In this document: positions 51,911-60,866 of the stretch, one piece after another
Numbering within the stretch: the stretch's first letter is position 1
Layout: each line of letters opens with the position of its first letter
From: Luteibacter anthropi
Lineage (GTDB): Bacteria; Pseudomonadota; Gammaproteobacteria; Xanthomonadales; Rhodanobacteraceae
Direction of reading: 5' to 3'
DNA: 64,000 bases
Assembly (NCBI RefSeq): GCF_011759365.1
Contig: NZ_JAARLZ010000012.1
Span: 95,005-159,004, forward strand
Program-made: the position numbers and the translations under genes
The notes under the pieces: model-generated
What the model was told of the DNA's origin: nothing
Databases searched by the model: none
The model's input: the letters and a program-made list of their open reading frames with translations, nothing else

Positions 51911-54900
51911 TCAATCCGCCGGGCGTACGAGGCGCAGTTCCGTGCCAAGTACGCCCGGCAGCGTGCGCAGCGTGCGCACGAGGTCGGGCAGGGCCCGCAC
52001 GCGCCATGCCTCGCCCAGTTCCATGCTCGCCTGCCCGATGTCGTTGCGATAGCCGGCCAGCATCAGTGGCGTGCGGCCACCGCGATAGCCCATCAGTGCC
52101 TGCTTCAGGTGCTTCGGGAAATCAGGCCCCACGCCGTTGAGTTTCAGCGTCAGCAGACGACCGAAATGCTCCATCGCATCGGAGAGGGAATAGGCCTTGC
52201 GTGCGCGCAGCTGGTAGCCACCGGCGAAATCATCGATGCGCAGGCCGCCTTCGATCACGATCATGTTGCCGCGCGTGAGCAGAGGTGCGGCATCGGTGAA
52301 CACTTCACGGAAGAAACTGGTTTCCAGCAGGCCCGTGGCATCCTCGATCTGCACGAAGGCATCGCTGTCGCCGCGCTTGCGCATGCCGACCACCATGCCT
52401 GCCACGGTCCACGGTGTTTCAGGACCGCGACGGAAGCGGTTGCCGCCTTCATCATCGTCGTTGCGACGGGGGCGTGGCGGCTGGTAGCGCTGGGGAATCT
52501 CGCCGATGGGGCAACTGGACAACTGCGCCAGTTCGGCCTTCCACGGGTCGGTGGGATGACCGGACAGGTAATGGCCCAGCGTGGTGTGCTCGCCCTGGAG
52601 CAGTTGCTCCAGCGGCCATTCGGGCACGGAGCCCGACAGCTCGATGATGCTGGGCGCCCCGGCGTCGCCGAAGGCCGCACCGAAGATATCGACCTGGCCC
52701 GAAACGCGGTTCTTGGCTTCCTGGTCGGCCGCGCGCATTGCTTCGGGAATATGCATCACCAGCGTGGCGCGGTTTTCGCCGAGCGCATCGAGCGCGCCGG
52801 ACTGCACCAGCGCTTCCATCACGCGCTTGTTGAGCTTGTTCGAACCGATGCGCTGGCAGAAGTCCACGAGGCCCTTGTAGGGGCCGCGTGCCTTGCGTTC
52901 GGCGGCAATCTCTTCGCAGATGCCCTGGCCTACGCCCTTGATGGCGCCCAGGCCGTAGCGCACCACGCGCGGTTCGACGGCTTCGAACATCCACTCCGAC
53001 GCGTTCACATCCGGCGGCAGCACCTTGATGCCGATGGCGCGGGTTTCGTCGAGGAAGGTCACCACCTTGTCGGTGTTGTCCATATCCGACGAAATGGTGG
53101 CTGCCATGAATTCGGCGGGGTAGTGCGCCTTCAGCCAGGCGGTCTGGTAAGAGACCAGCGCATAGGCGGCCGCGTGCGACTTGTTGAAGCCGTAGCCGGC
53201 GAACTTCTCCATGAGGTCGAAGATCGCATCGGCTTTCTCGCCGTCGATGCCGTCCTTCGCGGCACCTTCGCGGAAGGTGGCGCGATGCTTGATCATTTCC
53301 TCGGGCTTCTTCTTGCCCATGGCGCGGCGAAGCAGGTCGGCGCCGCCGAGCGTGTAACCGCCCACGATCTGCGCCATCTGCATCACCTGCTCCTGGTAGA
53401 CCATGATGCCGTAGGTCTCTTTCAGGATGGGCTCGACGCGCGGATCGGGGTATTCCACCGCTTCCTTGCCGTGTTTACGGGCGCAGAAGCTGGGGATGAG
53501 GTCCATGGGACCGGGGCGGTACAACGCCACCAGCGCGATGATGTCCTCGAAACGGTCGGCCTGGGCGTCTTTCAGCATGCCCTGCATGCCGCGCGATTCG
53601 AGCTGGAAGACGGCGACGGTCTGCGCCTTCTTCAGCAGGTCGTAGACCTTGGGATCGTCGAGCGGCAGGCTCTCGATGACCAGTGGTTCCTCACTACTGG
53701 TCGCACGGCGGCGGTTGATGGCCTTGACCGCCCAGTCGATGATCGTGAGCGTGCGCAGGCCGAGGAAGTCGAACTTCACCAGGCCTACGGCTTCCACGTC
53801 GTCCTTGTCGTACTGCGTGACGACGCCTTCGCCGCTGGGTTCGCAGTACAGTGGGGCGAAATCGGTGAGCGGGGTGGGCGCGATCACCACGCCACCGGCA
53901 TGCTTGCCGGCATTGCGGGTGAGGCCTTCCAGGCTGAGCGCAAGATCGATCAGCGTGCGCGATTCTTCTTCGTTCTCGTAGAGGTCGCAGAATTCCTTGA
54001 CGATGCGGTCCGGCTCTTTCTTTGCCTTTTCAGAGCGGCCGAGCGCGCATGAAAGCGTCAGATCGAGTGGACGCGGCGGAATCAGCTTGGCGATACGATC
54101 GACCTGGCCATAGCCCATGCCGAGCACGCGACCGGAGTCGCGCAGCACGGCCTTGGCCGCCATGGAACCATAGGTGATGATCTGGCTGACATGGTCGCGG
54201 CCGTATTTGCGCGACACGTAGTCGATCACCTCGTCGCGGCGATCCATGCAGAAGTCGATGTCGAAGTCGGGCATCGACACGCGTTCAGGGTTCAGGAATC
54301 GCTCAAACAGCAGCTCGAACTGGAGCGGATCGAGGTCGGTGATCTTCAGCACCCAGGCCACCAGCGAACCGGCACCCGAACCACGGCCCGGACCCACGGG
54401 GATGCCGTTCTGCTTACCCCAGTTGATGAAGTCCGCCACGATCAGGAAGTAGCCGGGAAAGCCCATCCGGATGATGACGTCCACTTCGCGGTCAAGGCGG
54501 GCCTGGTAGTCCTCGCGTGTCTTGCCCGGAGCGATGGGGTTCGCCGCCAGGCGCTCTTCCAGGCCCATCTGGGCCTGTTCGCGAATGAAGGTGTCGAGAG
54601 TGTGGCCCTCGGGCACCGGGAAGTTCGGCAGATAATAGGTGCCGAATTCCAGTTCGAGGTTGCAGCGCTTGGCCAGCTCGATGGTATTTTCGAGCGCCTC
54701 GGGAATGTCGGCGAACAGCTCCGCCATGTCTTCAGGCGACTTGAAATACTGTTCTTCACTGAAGTCGCGCGGGCGCTTGGGATCGGCCAGCACGCGGCCC
54801 TGGTTGATACAGGTGCGGGCCTCGTGCGATTCGAAGCCCGAGCGTTCCAGGAAGCGCACGTCGTTGCTGGCGATCACCGGCAGTTCGTGCTCGCCGGCCA

Positions 54901-55456
54901 GTGCCATGGCGGCGCGCACCCAGTTTTCCTCGTTCTCGCGTCCGGTGCGGGTGAGTTCGAGGTAGAGCCTTTCGGGGAAAAGGCGGCGCAGGAAACCCAG
55001 GCGACCCGAGGCGGCAGAGAGGCCGGCACCGAGGGCCACGCGCGCCAGTTCGCTTTCGCGGCCGACGATGGCGATCAGTCCATGGACAGCGTCCGGGGTG
55101 AGCCAGCTGGCATCGACCAGGGCGCGTCCGCTGCCCTGGCCTTCACGCCATGCCCGCGAGACCAGGCGCGACAGGTTGAGGTAACCGTCGCGGTTCTGGC
55201 ATATCAGGGTGAGCCGCCAGGGGCGCGGATCGTCCGGGCTGGACACCCAGAGGTCGCAGCCGCCGATGGGTTTGATGCCGGCCGCCGTGCACTGCTTGTA
55301 GAACTTCACCAGGCCAAACATATTGCTGTCGTCCGTAAGGGCGACAGCCGGCATGCCCGCGCGCGCGCAGGCAGCGATCAGCTGTTTGATGCGGATCGTC
55401 GAATCGACCAGCGAGTATTCGCTGTGCAGGTGGAGATGGGCGAAGCGGACTGACAT
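51911..55456 (-). CDS. dnaE: DNA polymerase III subunit alpha
   Basis: 1181 codons, MSVRFAHLHLHSEYSLVDST. Replicative polymerase. An N-terminal PHP domain (about 4-210, HLHLHSEYS) is followed by the C-family polymerase core, with catalytic Asp399 and Asp401 in MPDFDIDFCMDRR; the third Asp lies further on. A helix-hairpin-helix segment (FAGYGFNKSHAAAYALVSYQ region onward) and an OB-fold (PWTVAGMVVGMRKRGDSDAF) follow. Full length. It is convergent with the five-gene array. Confidence 0.97.
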   Translation of the reverse strand: MSVRFAHLHLHSEYSLVDSTIRIKQLIAACARAGMPAVALTDDSNMFGLVKFYKQCTAAGIKPIGGCDLWVSSPDDPRPWRLTLICQNRDGYLNLSRLVSRAWREGQGSGRALVDASWLTPDAVHGLIAIVGRESELARVALGAGLSAASGRLGFLRRLFPERLYLELTRTGRENEENWVRAAMALAGEHELPVIASNDVRFLERSGFESHEARTCINQGRVLADPKRPRDFSEEQYFKSPEDMAELFADIPEALENTIELAKRCNLELEFGTYYLPNFPVPEGHTLDTFIREQAQMGLEERLAANPIAPGKTREDYQARLDREVDVIIRMGFPGYFLIVADFINWGKQNGIPVGPGRGSGAGSLVAWVLKITDLDPLQFELLFERFLNPERVSMPDFDIDFCMDRRDEVIDYVSRKYGRDHVSQIITYGSMAAKAVLRDSGRVLGMGYGQVDRIAKLIPPRPLDLTLSCALGRSEKAKKEPDRIVKEFCDLYENEEESRTLIDLALSLEGLTRNAGKHAGGVVIAPTPLTDFAPLYCEPSGEGVVTQYDKDDVEAVGLVKFDFLGLRTLTIIDWAVKAINRRRATSSEEPLVIESLPLDDPKVYDLLKKAQTVAVFQLESRGMQGMLKDAQADRFEDIIALVALYRPGPMDLIPSFCARKHGKEAVEYPDPRVEPILKETYGIMVYQEQVMQMAQIVGGYTLGGADLLRRAMGKKKPEEMIKHRATFREGAAKDGIDGEKADAIFDLMEKFAGYGFNKSHAAAYALVSYQTAWLKAHYPAEFMAATISSDMDNTDKVVTFLDETRAIGIKVLPPDVNASEWMFEAVEPRVVRYGLGAIKGVGQGICEEIAAERKARGPYKGLVDFCQRIGSNKLNKRVMEALVQSGALDALGENRATLVMHIPEAMRAADQEAKNRVSGQVDIFGAAFGDAGAPSIIELSGSVPEWPLEQLLQGEHTTLGHYLSGHPTDPWKAELAQLSSCPIGEIPQRYQPPRPRRNDDDEGGNRFRRGPETPWTVAGMVVGMRKRGDSDAFVQIEDATGLLETSFFREVFTDAAPLLTRGNMIVIEGGLRIDDFAGGYQLRARKAYSLSDAMEHFGRLLTLKLNGVGPDFPKHLKQALMGYRGGRTPLMLAGYRNDIGQASMELGEAWRVRALPDLVRTLRTLPGVLGTELRLVRPAD

Positions 55457-55546
55457 GAACGGCGCCGGTGTAGGCCATTGGAGAGGCTAACCGGGCGAGG
55501 GGGGCGGGGCAAGAATTGACAGGACCGAAAAACGGCCCTGCCGGGT

Positions 55547-55570
55547 GATTCGGGTGTGGTTTCCCGAATC
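55547..55570 (-). terminator. Hairpin between nudix gene and dnaE
   Basis: GATTCGGG and CCCGAATC form an 8-bp stem with an 8-base loop, directly after the nudix stop codon on the minus strand. A second hairpin with a T5 loop lies at about 55519-55543. No clean T tail, so termination is possible but unproven. Confidence 0.45.
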
Positions 55571-56155
55571 TCAGCGCATGTGCGCCTCGGGATGGTCGAT
55601 GAACCAGAGGCCGGCGAACAGCTTGGCGTCGATGGAAAAGCCTTCGGCGGCGCGGTCGAACAGCCATTTGCCTGCTTCGGCGCGCGGCACTTCGTGGACG
55701 ATGATGTTTTCGGTCTCGTCGCCACCGCCCTGGCCGACCTTCACCAGGTCCCAGGCGCGGGCGAAGGCGATCATCTCGGTGCTCATGCCCGATGACGACG
55801 GGCCTTCGTGAACGAACTCGATGCGGCCGCAGGCGTAGCCGGTTTCTTCTTCCAGTTCGCGCTTGGCGGCCACCAGCACGTCTTCATCTTCCGCGCCGGC
55901 CAGGTCACCGACGAGGCCGGCCGGCATCTCGATCGTGTTCTTCAGGATCGACACGCGGTATTGCTCCACGAAGATGACCTTGTCCTCGGGTGTGACGGCC
56001 AGGATGATCACGGCGCCCCCGGGGTTGTTGCGTTCCACGTACTCCCACCGGCCGCGCTTCTTCAGCGTGAGCCACTTGGCCTTGTGCAGGGTTTCTTCCG
56101 GCAGGCTGGCGTCGTCGGGGATCGGCGAGGCATGGGGAAGGGGGCTGTGCTGCAT
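55571..56155 (-). CDS. NUDIX hydrolase (ADP-ribose pyrophosphatase-like)
   Basis: 194 codons, MQHSPLPHASPIPDDASLPE. The Nudix helix is in AKRELEEETGYACGRIEFVH (about residue 98 on). The upstream glycine of the box is displaced by about two residues relative to the consensus, as in some ADP-sugar members. EMPAGLVGDLAG precedes it and GPSSSGMSTEMIAFARA follows. Probable sugar-nucleotide hydrolase; substrate uncertain. A triple REP tandem separates it from the upstream exonuclease gene. Confidence 0.9.
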   Translation of the reverse strand: MQHSPLPHASPIPDDASLPEETLHKAKWLTLKKRGRWEYVERNNPGGAVIILAVTPEDKVIFVEQYRVSILKNTIEMPAGLVGDLAGAEDEDVLVAAKRELEEETGYACGRIEFVHEGPSSSGMSTEMIAFARAWDLVKVGQGGGDETENIIVHEVPRAEAGKWLFDRAAEGFSIDAKLFAGLWFIDHPEAHMR

Positions 56156-56222
56156 GGGCGGCTCCGGATGGGGGCAATCCCCGGAAGGGTAGCGCGAGCA
56201 TGTGACGTTCGCCTATCGCCCT

Positions 56223-56522
56223 TTGTAGGAGCGCGCCTTGCGCGCGACCTCGTGCGCCGCCGTCATTCTGGTCGCGCGCAGGCGCGCTCCTACAGGAGGG
56301 CGCGCAAGGCCTGTGGCAGGGGCAGGCTCTTTGTAGGAGCGCGCCTTGCGCGCGACCTCGTGTGCCGCCGTCATTCCGGTCGCGCGCAGGCGCGCTCCTA
56401 CAGGAGGGCGCGCAAGGCCTGTGGCAGGGGCAGGCTCTTTGTAGGAGCGCGCCTTGCGCGCGACCTCGTGCGCCGCCGTCATTCCGGTCGCGCGCAGGCG
56501 CGCTCCTACAGGAGGGCGCGCA
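56223..56522. repeat. Triple tandem of a 108-bp REP unit
   Basis: Three units begin TTGTAGGAGCGCGCCTTGCG at 56223, 56331 and 56439, a period of exactly 108 bases. Each has a REP inverted pair ending GCGCAGGCGCGCTCCTACA and the linker GGAGGGCGCGCAAGGCCTGT. The units differ at only a few bases, for example TTCTGG/TTCCGG in the spacer. The block fills the 350-base interval between the nudix and exonuclease genes and supplies the exonuclease stop codon. Confidence 0.93.
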
Positions 56523-57405
56523 GGCGGGTGCGGGTCAGGGGGCCGAAGCGGATGCGTTCACATAGTTCGTCGATCGCCACGGCATCGCACTGGCGGCGGC
56601 TCAGTGCATCGGCTGTTTCCGCTACCGCGATGTCCAGTGCGATGCGTGTCAGACGGCGGCACAGCAAGGCCTGTTCGGCATGCTCACGCAATCGCGCGGC
56701 GCAGGCGGCAGCACCGCGGATGCGCAGGTAGGGCACCTCGTCGATGCGTTCGAGCACGGCATCGAGGCTGCCGAAATGAGCGAGCAACGCCGCTGCCGTC
56801 TTCGCGCCGATGCCCGGTACGCCGGGAATGTTGTCCACGGCATCGCCGCAGAGCGCAAGGTAATCGGCAACCTGATGCGGATGAACGCCCATGCGCTCGA
56901 ACACGCCAGCAGGTCCCCAGCGCACGTTCTTCGCGAAATCCCATTGCTCGTCGTATTCACCGAGCAACTGGCCGAAATCCTTGTCCGCCGACACGATCAC
57001 GCCACGGAACCCATGCGAGCGCAGGCCCCACAGCGCGCTACCGATCAGGTCATCGGCTTCGTACTGGTGATCGTTGAGCACCGTAAGGCCGAGCGCCGCC
57101 GTGATCTCCCGGCACAGCACGAACTGCCGCTCAAGATCGGGCGGCGGCAGTTCGCGATTGGCCTTGTAAAGCGGATAGATCGCATTGCGGAACGACGTCG
57201 TGAGCGACGCATCGAATGCCACGGCGATGTGCTCCGCGCGGCTGCGTTCGAGCAGCTCACAGAGAAAACGCGTGAAACCATGCACGGCATTGACCGGATG
57301 GCCATCGTGGTCGTGGAACTCGTCCGGCATGGAGTGCCAGGCGCGGAAGATGTAGAGGCTGCCGTCCACCAGGTGGACGAGGGAATCACCGCTCACGGCG
57401 CCCAT
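56506..57405 (-). CDS. 5'-3' exonuclease / flap endonuclease family protein
   Basis: 299 codons from the ATG at 57405 (MGAVSGDSLVHLVDGSLYIF); a GTG at 57396 overlapping the nitroreductase stop is the alternative. It matches the N-terminal domain of DNA polymerase I and the Xni family: VDGSLYIFRAWHSMPDE, EADDLIGSAL, SADKDFGQLL and the helix-3-turn-helix CGDAVDNIPGVPGIGAKTAA. No polymerase domain follows. The TAG stop is supplied by the adjacent REP (ctcctgTAGgagcg on the minus strand), so the C-terminus may have been trimmed. Confidence 0.9.
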   Translation of the reverse strand: MGAVSGDSLVHLVDGSLYIFRAWHSMPDEFHDHDGHPVNAVHGFTRFLCELLERSRAEHIAVAFDASLTTSFRNAIYPLYKANRELPPPDLERQFVLCREITAALGLTVLNDHQYEADDLIGSALWGLRSHGFRGVIVSADKDFGQLLGEYDEQWDFAKNVRWGPAGVFERMGVHPHQVADYLALCGDAVDNIPGVPGIGAKTAAALLAHFGSLDAVLERIDEVPYLRIRGAAACAARLREHAEQALLCRRLTRIALDIAVAETADALSRRQCDAVAIDELCERIRFGPLTRTRLRALL

Positions 57406-57965
57406 TCGCTCACGATGTCGTCGAACGCGGGGCGCTCGCGCTCGGGCGCCTGCATGGCCGGTGTGCCGATGTGAAGGAAGCCCACGACCTGTTCGCTCTT
57501 CTTCAGGCCCAGCAGCTTCGCGACTTCGCGATCGTAAGCCGCCCAGCCCGTGAGCCACTGCCCGGCAAAGCCGAGTGCCTGCACACCGAGCATCAGGTTA
57601 TAGGCCACGCAGCCTGCGGTGATCTGCTGCTCCAGCTCGGGCACCTTGCTGTCACCGTCGATCTTCGCCGTGACGATAAGTACCAGGGGCGCGTGTTCGT
57701 AGCGATTGCGTTCCTTCTCGCGCTTGGCGTCGGAGATGTCCGGGTTGGCCTCGACAGCACGCTTTGCCAGGCGAAGGCCGAACTCGCGCTTGGCGTCGCC
57801 ACGAAGGATGCGGATGCGAAAGGGATCGAGCTTGCCGTGGTCCGGTACGCGGATCGCAGCGTCGATGAGGCGGCGAAGCGTCGCGTCGTCCGGCGCAGGC
57901 TCGGTGAGCTGGCGTGACGGGACCGAGCGGCGCTCGAGGAGGAAGTCGAGGGGGGATGTGCTCAT
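57393..57965 (-). CDS. Nitroreductase family protein (YdjA-like)
   Basis: 190 codons, MSTSPLDFLLERRSVPSRQL. FMN-dependent family: the N-terminal RRSVPSRQL, RVPDHGKLDPFRIRILRG and AYNLMLGVQALGFAGQWLTG are typical of the YdjA/TdsD group. Length is close to the family minimum of about 185. The physiological substrate is unknown. Its 3' end overlaps the exonuclease start by 13 bases, so the two are co-transcribed. Confidence 0.9.
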   Translation of the reverse strand: MSTSPLDFLLERRSVPSRQLTEPAPDDATLRRLIDAAIRVPDHGKLDPFRIRILRGDAKREFGLRLAKRAVEANPDISDAKREKERNRYEHAPLVLIVTAKIDGDSKVPELEQQITAGCVAYNLMLGVQALGFAGQWLTGWAAYDREVAKLLGLKKSEQVVGFLHIGTPAMQAPERERPAFDDIVSEWAP

Positions 57966-57983
57966 CCCCCCATCTTAACCCGC

Positions 57984-58571
57984 TCAGCGCGCCGAGGGCG
58001 GCGGTGGATGCGAACCCGGAGGCGGCGGCCCCATGCCCGGCGGCGGAGGCGGCGGGGGCAGGGCGTCGTTGGGGCCGATGTTGTCGACCCACTGGCGGCG
58101 CTGTTCCGGCGTCTGGCTGTGCCACTTCTGGATGATCGCCTGGCGCTGGTCGGGCGACAGGTTATTGAAGCGCTCGAAAGCGTCGTGCAGCTTCTGGCGC
58201 TGCTCCGGCGTGAGGTCCTTGAACTTCTCGCGGTTGGCGCGTGCCTGGGCACGTTCTTCCGGCGTCATCTTCTGCCAGTGGTCGATCCGGTCGCGGATCT
58301 CGGCCCGCTTGTCGTCCGGCAGGTCGCGCCACTGCAGGGCCTTGCCGAGGAACCGCGACTTCTTGTCGGGCGGAAAACCGTCCCAGTCCTGCTGGAGCGG
58401 CTTCAGGACATCCTGGTCGCGAGCGGTCAGGTCTTTCCAGGCGCGCGGCGGCGGCAGGGGGCCCTGCGGTATCTGCATGCCCTGGTGGGGCGGCGGGTGA
58501 TCCTGGGCGCCCGCCGCCACAGGTGCGGCAAGGGCAAGCAGGAGTACGGCGCTGGCGGTGAGACGACGCAT
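57984..58571 (-). CDS. DUF3106 domain secreted protein
   Basis: 195 codons from the ATG at 58571 (MRRLTASAVLLLALAAPVAA); a GTG 3 codons earlier overlaps the previous stop. Signal peptide to about residue 22. The mature protein consists of imperfect helical repeats with the core PEERAQARANREKF, PEQRQKLHDAFERF, PDQRQAIIQKW and PEQRRQWVDN, then a proline- and glycine-rich tail. DUF3106 proteins have no settled function. Operon with a sigma factor suggests an envelope-stress role (inference). Confidence 0.88.
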   Translation of the reverse strand: MRRLTASAVLLLALAAPVAAGAQDHPPPHQGMQIPQGPLPPPRAWKDLTARDQDVLKPLQQDWDGFPPDKKSRFLGKALQWRDLPDDKRAEIRDRIDHWQKMTPEERAQARANREKFKDLTPEQRQKLHDAFERFNNLSPDQRQAIIQKWHSQTPEQRRQWVDNIGPNDALPPPPPPPGMGPPPPGSHPPPPSAR

Positions 58572-58576
58572 GACGA

Positions 58577-58957
58577 TCACTTGCGCTGCGCCGCCGAAGG
58601 GGCGTCGGCGTAGGCCAGCCAGCTGTAGAACTGCAGGTTCTGGTACAGCGTCGGATCGGCGCTGTCGGCGTCCGGTGGCAGGTCGTTCGGCTCGTTGTCC
58701 ATGGCCTGGCTGATTGCCGTGGGCTCGCCGGCCGTGCCACCACCGCCGGGCTGCCAGACGATGAGCGACGCCAGGGCGACCATCGCGAAGGCACTCGCGG
58801 GAATCAGCAGGCGTCGGGCGATGGACTCGCGCGGGCCGGCCAGCGCCGTGCGGCGGGCCGCCCGGAGGCGTCCAGCCATCGCCGGGTCGACATCACGGCT
58901 GGCGCGCAGGTAGAGATCCCGGGCGCGACGTTCGAGGTTCCGATCGTTCTGGCTCAT
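58577..58957 (-). CDS. Single-pass membrane protein next to the sigma factor (anti-sigma candidate)
   Basis: 126 codons from the ATG at 58957 (MSQNDRNLERRARDLYLRAS), chosen for GGAGG 8 bases before it and an ATGA overlap with the sigma gene. A basic cytosolic segment (about 1-50) precedes one hydrophobic span (about 51-70, IPASAFAMVALASLIVW) and an acidic periplasmic tail. It has no zinc-binding cysteines, so it is not a ZAS-type anti-sigma. Position suggests that it restrains the sigma factor (inference). Confidence 0.7.
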   Translation of the reverse strand: MSQNDRNLERRARDLYLRASRDVDPAMAGRLRAARRTALAGPRESIARRLLIPASAFAMVALASLIVWQPGGGGTAGEPTAISQAMDNEPNDLPPDADSADPTLYQNLQFYSWLAYADAPSAAQRK

Positions 58958-59577
58958 CGCCATGCCTCCAGTTGGTCGCGCAGCGCATGCATCGCGCGCG
59001 AAAGGTGTGTCTTGACGCTGCCGTCGGAGCAACCCATCGCGGCGGCGGTTTCAGCGACGTCGAGGCCTTCCATCACGCGGAGGGTGAAAGCCTCGCGCTG
59101 GCGCCTGGGCAGCCGGCGCAGGGCTTCGACGATGTCGCCATAAGCTTGTGAATCCTGCAGGCGAGCGGAAGGGTCGGGCGCGTCGTCAGCCGGGTCCCAG
59201 CTGGGAAGCTCATCGCCTTCGTCGTCGCGACCGCCACCGATCCAGCCGACGATGATCGAACGGACCTTGCGGCGGCGCTGCAGGTCGACGATGCGGCGGC
59301 GCAGGATGCCCCAGAACAGCGGGGTCCACTCGCCGGCCGGCTTCTCGCCGTAATGCCTCACGAGGCGGAGCATGGCGTCCTGCACGGCGTCCATCGCGTC
59401 GTCACGGTTGCCCAGGTGGATTTCCGCCATGCGCCAGGCCCGGCGCTCGATGCCCGCCAGGAAGGCGTTCATGTTCGCGGGGACGTCGCGGATATCCTCG
59501 AGGGAGGTGGTGTCGAGCGCCAACGAGCCGTTCACGGCGTCGTCCGTTTCGTCAGTCTTGCCATCCTCGTGCTCCAT
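58954..59577 (-). CDS. ECF-type RNA polymerase sigma factor
   Basis: 207 codons from the ATG at 59577 (MEHEDGKTDETDDAVNGSLA), with AAGG upstream; an in-frame GTG at 59592 is possible. Sigma region 2 is around FLAGIERRAWRMAEIHLGNR and DAMDAVQDAMLRLVRHYGE (about 45-105). Region 4 is LRRLPRRQREAFTLRVMEGL and CSDGSVKTHLSRAMHALRDQ. Region 3 is absent, as in ECF sigmas. The acidic N-terminal extension of about 35 residues is unusual. First gene of the three-gene operon. Confidence 0.9.
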   Translation of the reverse strand: MEHEDGKTDETDDAVNGSLALDTTSLEDIRDVPANMNAFLAGIERRAWRMAEIHLGNRDDAMDAVQDAMLRLVRHYGEKPAGEWTPLFWGILRRRIVDLQRRRKVRSIIVGWIGGGRDDEGDELPSWDPADDAPDPSARLQDSQAYGDIVEALRRLPRRQREAFTLRVMEGLDVAETAAAMGCSDGSVKTHLSRAMHALRDQLEAWR

Positions 59578-59677
59578 AACGCCTTGGTTCACTCCGCTAA
59601 ACGCGATCGGCGAGCGCCGGTTGACGGGATTTCTTGCGGTTTATGGTGCGGGTGTCGCCATTTACCTGCCATGAAAG

Positions 59678-60118
59678 TCAGCTGCGAGGCCGTTTGATGG
59701 GCAGGGCGGTGATGGCGGCAAGCAATGCGCCGGCGATGAAAAGCCCCAGATCGGACGGATCCAGGGCCAGTCGTGCCAGGGCCAGCAGCATACCGGGGCC
59801 GGCGTCGGAGATGGCCTGGGCGAAGCTGACGTTCATCATGCCGGAAATGGTCGCCGCGGCGACCAGGCAGGAGGTGTAGGTAGCGGCCACCAGGGTGGCC
59901 AGGGCGGCCAGGCTGGCTCCCACGGCGCCTTCCATGCTCAGCCAGCGACGCACCACCAGGCCCAGCAGCCAGCCCGCAGGAAGGGCCAGCGCGGGCAGCG
60001 CACGGCCGAACATCATGGCGGGCACCATCCACAGGGCACCGGCAGCGAACCCGAACATGATGGCGCACACGGCGCCGAACAGCAGGCTGGCGAGGCGGCG
60101 GAGGCTGTCAGCCGCCAT
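59678..60118 (-). CDS. Multi-pass membrane protein of unknown function
   Basis: 146 codons from the ATG at 60118 (MAADSLRRLASLLFGAVCAI); the frame extends 18 codons further upstream. Four to five hydrophobic segments are visible (about 9-30, 36-58, 62-85, 105-140). It is rich in Ala and Leu. I recognise no family. It lies between the sigma operon and the divergent sufT. Confidence 0.6.
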   Translation of the reverse strand: MAADSLRRLASLLFGAVCAIMFGFAAGALWMVPAMMFGRALPALALPAGWLLGLVVRRWLSMEGAVGASLAALATLVAATYTSCLVAAATISGMMNVSFAQAISDAGPGMLLALARLALDPSDLGLFIAGALLAAITALPIKRPRS

Positions 60119-60308
60119 GGGTCGGGCTCGGGTGGGGCATGGAGGGGGAGGTCCGGGCAAAGCGGGCATCATAGCCGCTGCCAGCCCGTCATGCCCTTGA
60201 GCAGGGCAGGCGCAGCCCCGACCTTGGCGGTAAGCGCTTACGGCAGGCTCCGTGCGGGCGCATAATTACCGACTTTGCGGCCGCAGTGCGGCCCTCTACA
60301 GGATTCTC

Positions 60309-60866
60309 ATGAGTGGTTTCAGCCTCAGCAGCGAACCCTTCACCCTGGAGCGCGACTGCCCCGCAGTCATGGTGCCCCAGGGCGAGACGGTGACGCTCCC
60401 GGCCGGGCAGATCGGCTACATCACCCAGGCCCTGGGCGGCAGTTTCACCGTGTATGTCGAGGGCAACCTGTTCCGCATCGCCGGCAACGACGCCGATGCC
60501 CTGGGCAAGGAACCGCCGCGGCCCATCGAACTGCCGGACGACGCCTCGGATGACGACGTGGAAAAGCTGGTGTGGCAGCAGCTGCGCACCTGCTTCGATC
60601 CTGAGATTCCCATCAACGTGGTCGAGCTGGGCCTGGTCTACGACGTCAGCCTGGAAACCAGCGAAGAGGGCGGACGCAAGGCCTACGTGAAGATGACCCT
60701 GACCGCGCCCGGTTGCGGCATGGGCGACATCCTCGTGGACGACGTGCGCACCAAGCTGGAAATGATCCCCACGGTGATCGAGGCCGACGTCGACCTCGTG
60801 TTCGATCCGCCCTGGAATCACTCCATGATGTCGGACGCCGCCAAGCTCGAGACCGGCATGCTCTGA
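60309..60866 (+). CDS. sufT: Fe-S cluster assembly protein SufT (DUF59)
   Basis: 185 codons from the ATG at 60309 (MSGFSLSSEPFTLERDCPAV). The C-terminal DUF59/MIP18 domain (about 75-175) shows CFDPEIPINVVELGLVYDV and the conserved cysteine in MTLTAPGCGMGDILVDDV. SufT helps mature or deliver iron-sulfur clusters. The N-terminal domain (about 1-70) is typical of the full-length bacterial SufT. The upstream frame to 60252 is not conserved. The gene ends overlapping the convergent DUF4279 gene by 49 bases. Confidence 0.92.
   Translation: MSGFSLSSEPFTLERDCPAVMVPQGETVTLPAGQIGYITQALGGSFTVYVEGNLFRIAGNDADALGKEPPRPIELPDDASDDDVEKLVWQQLRTCFDPEIPINVVELGLVYDVSLETSEEGGRKAYVKMTLTAPGCGMGDILVDDVRTKLEMIPTVIEADVDLVFDPPWNHSMMSDAAKLETGML

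Noticed and set aside
56223..56522. Tandem 108-bp repeats as a CRISPR array
   Set aside because: Repeats are adjacent, include inverted REP arms, have no unique spacers and no cas genes are nearby.
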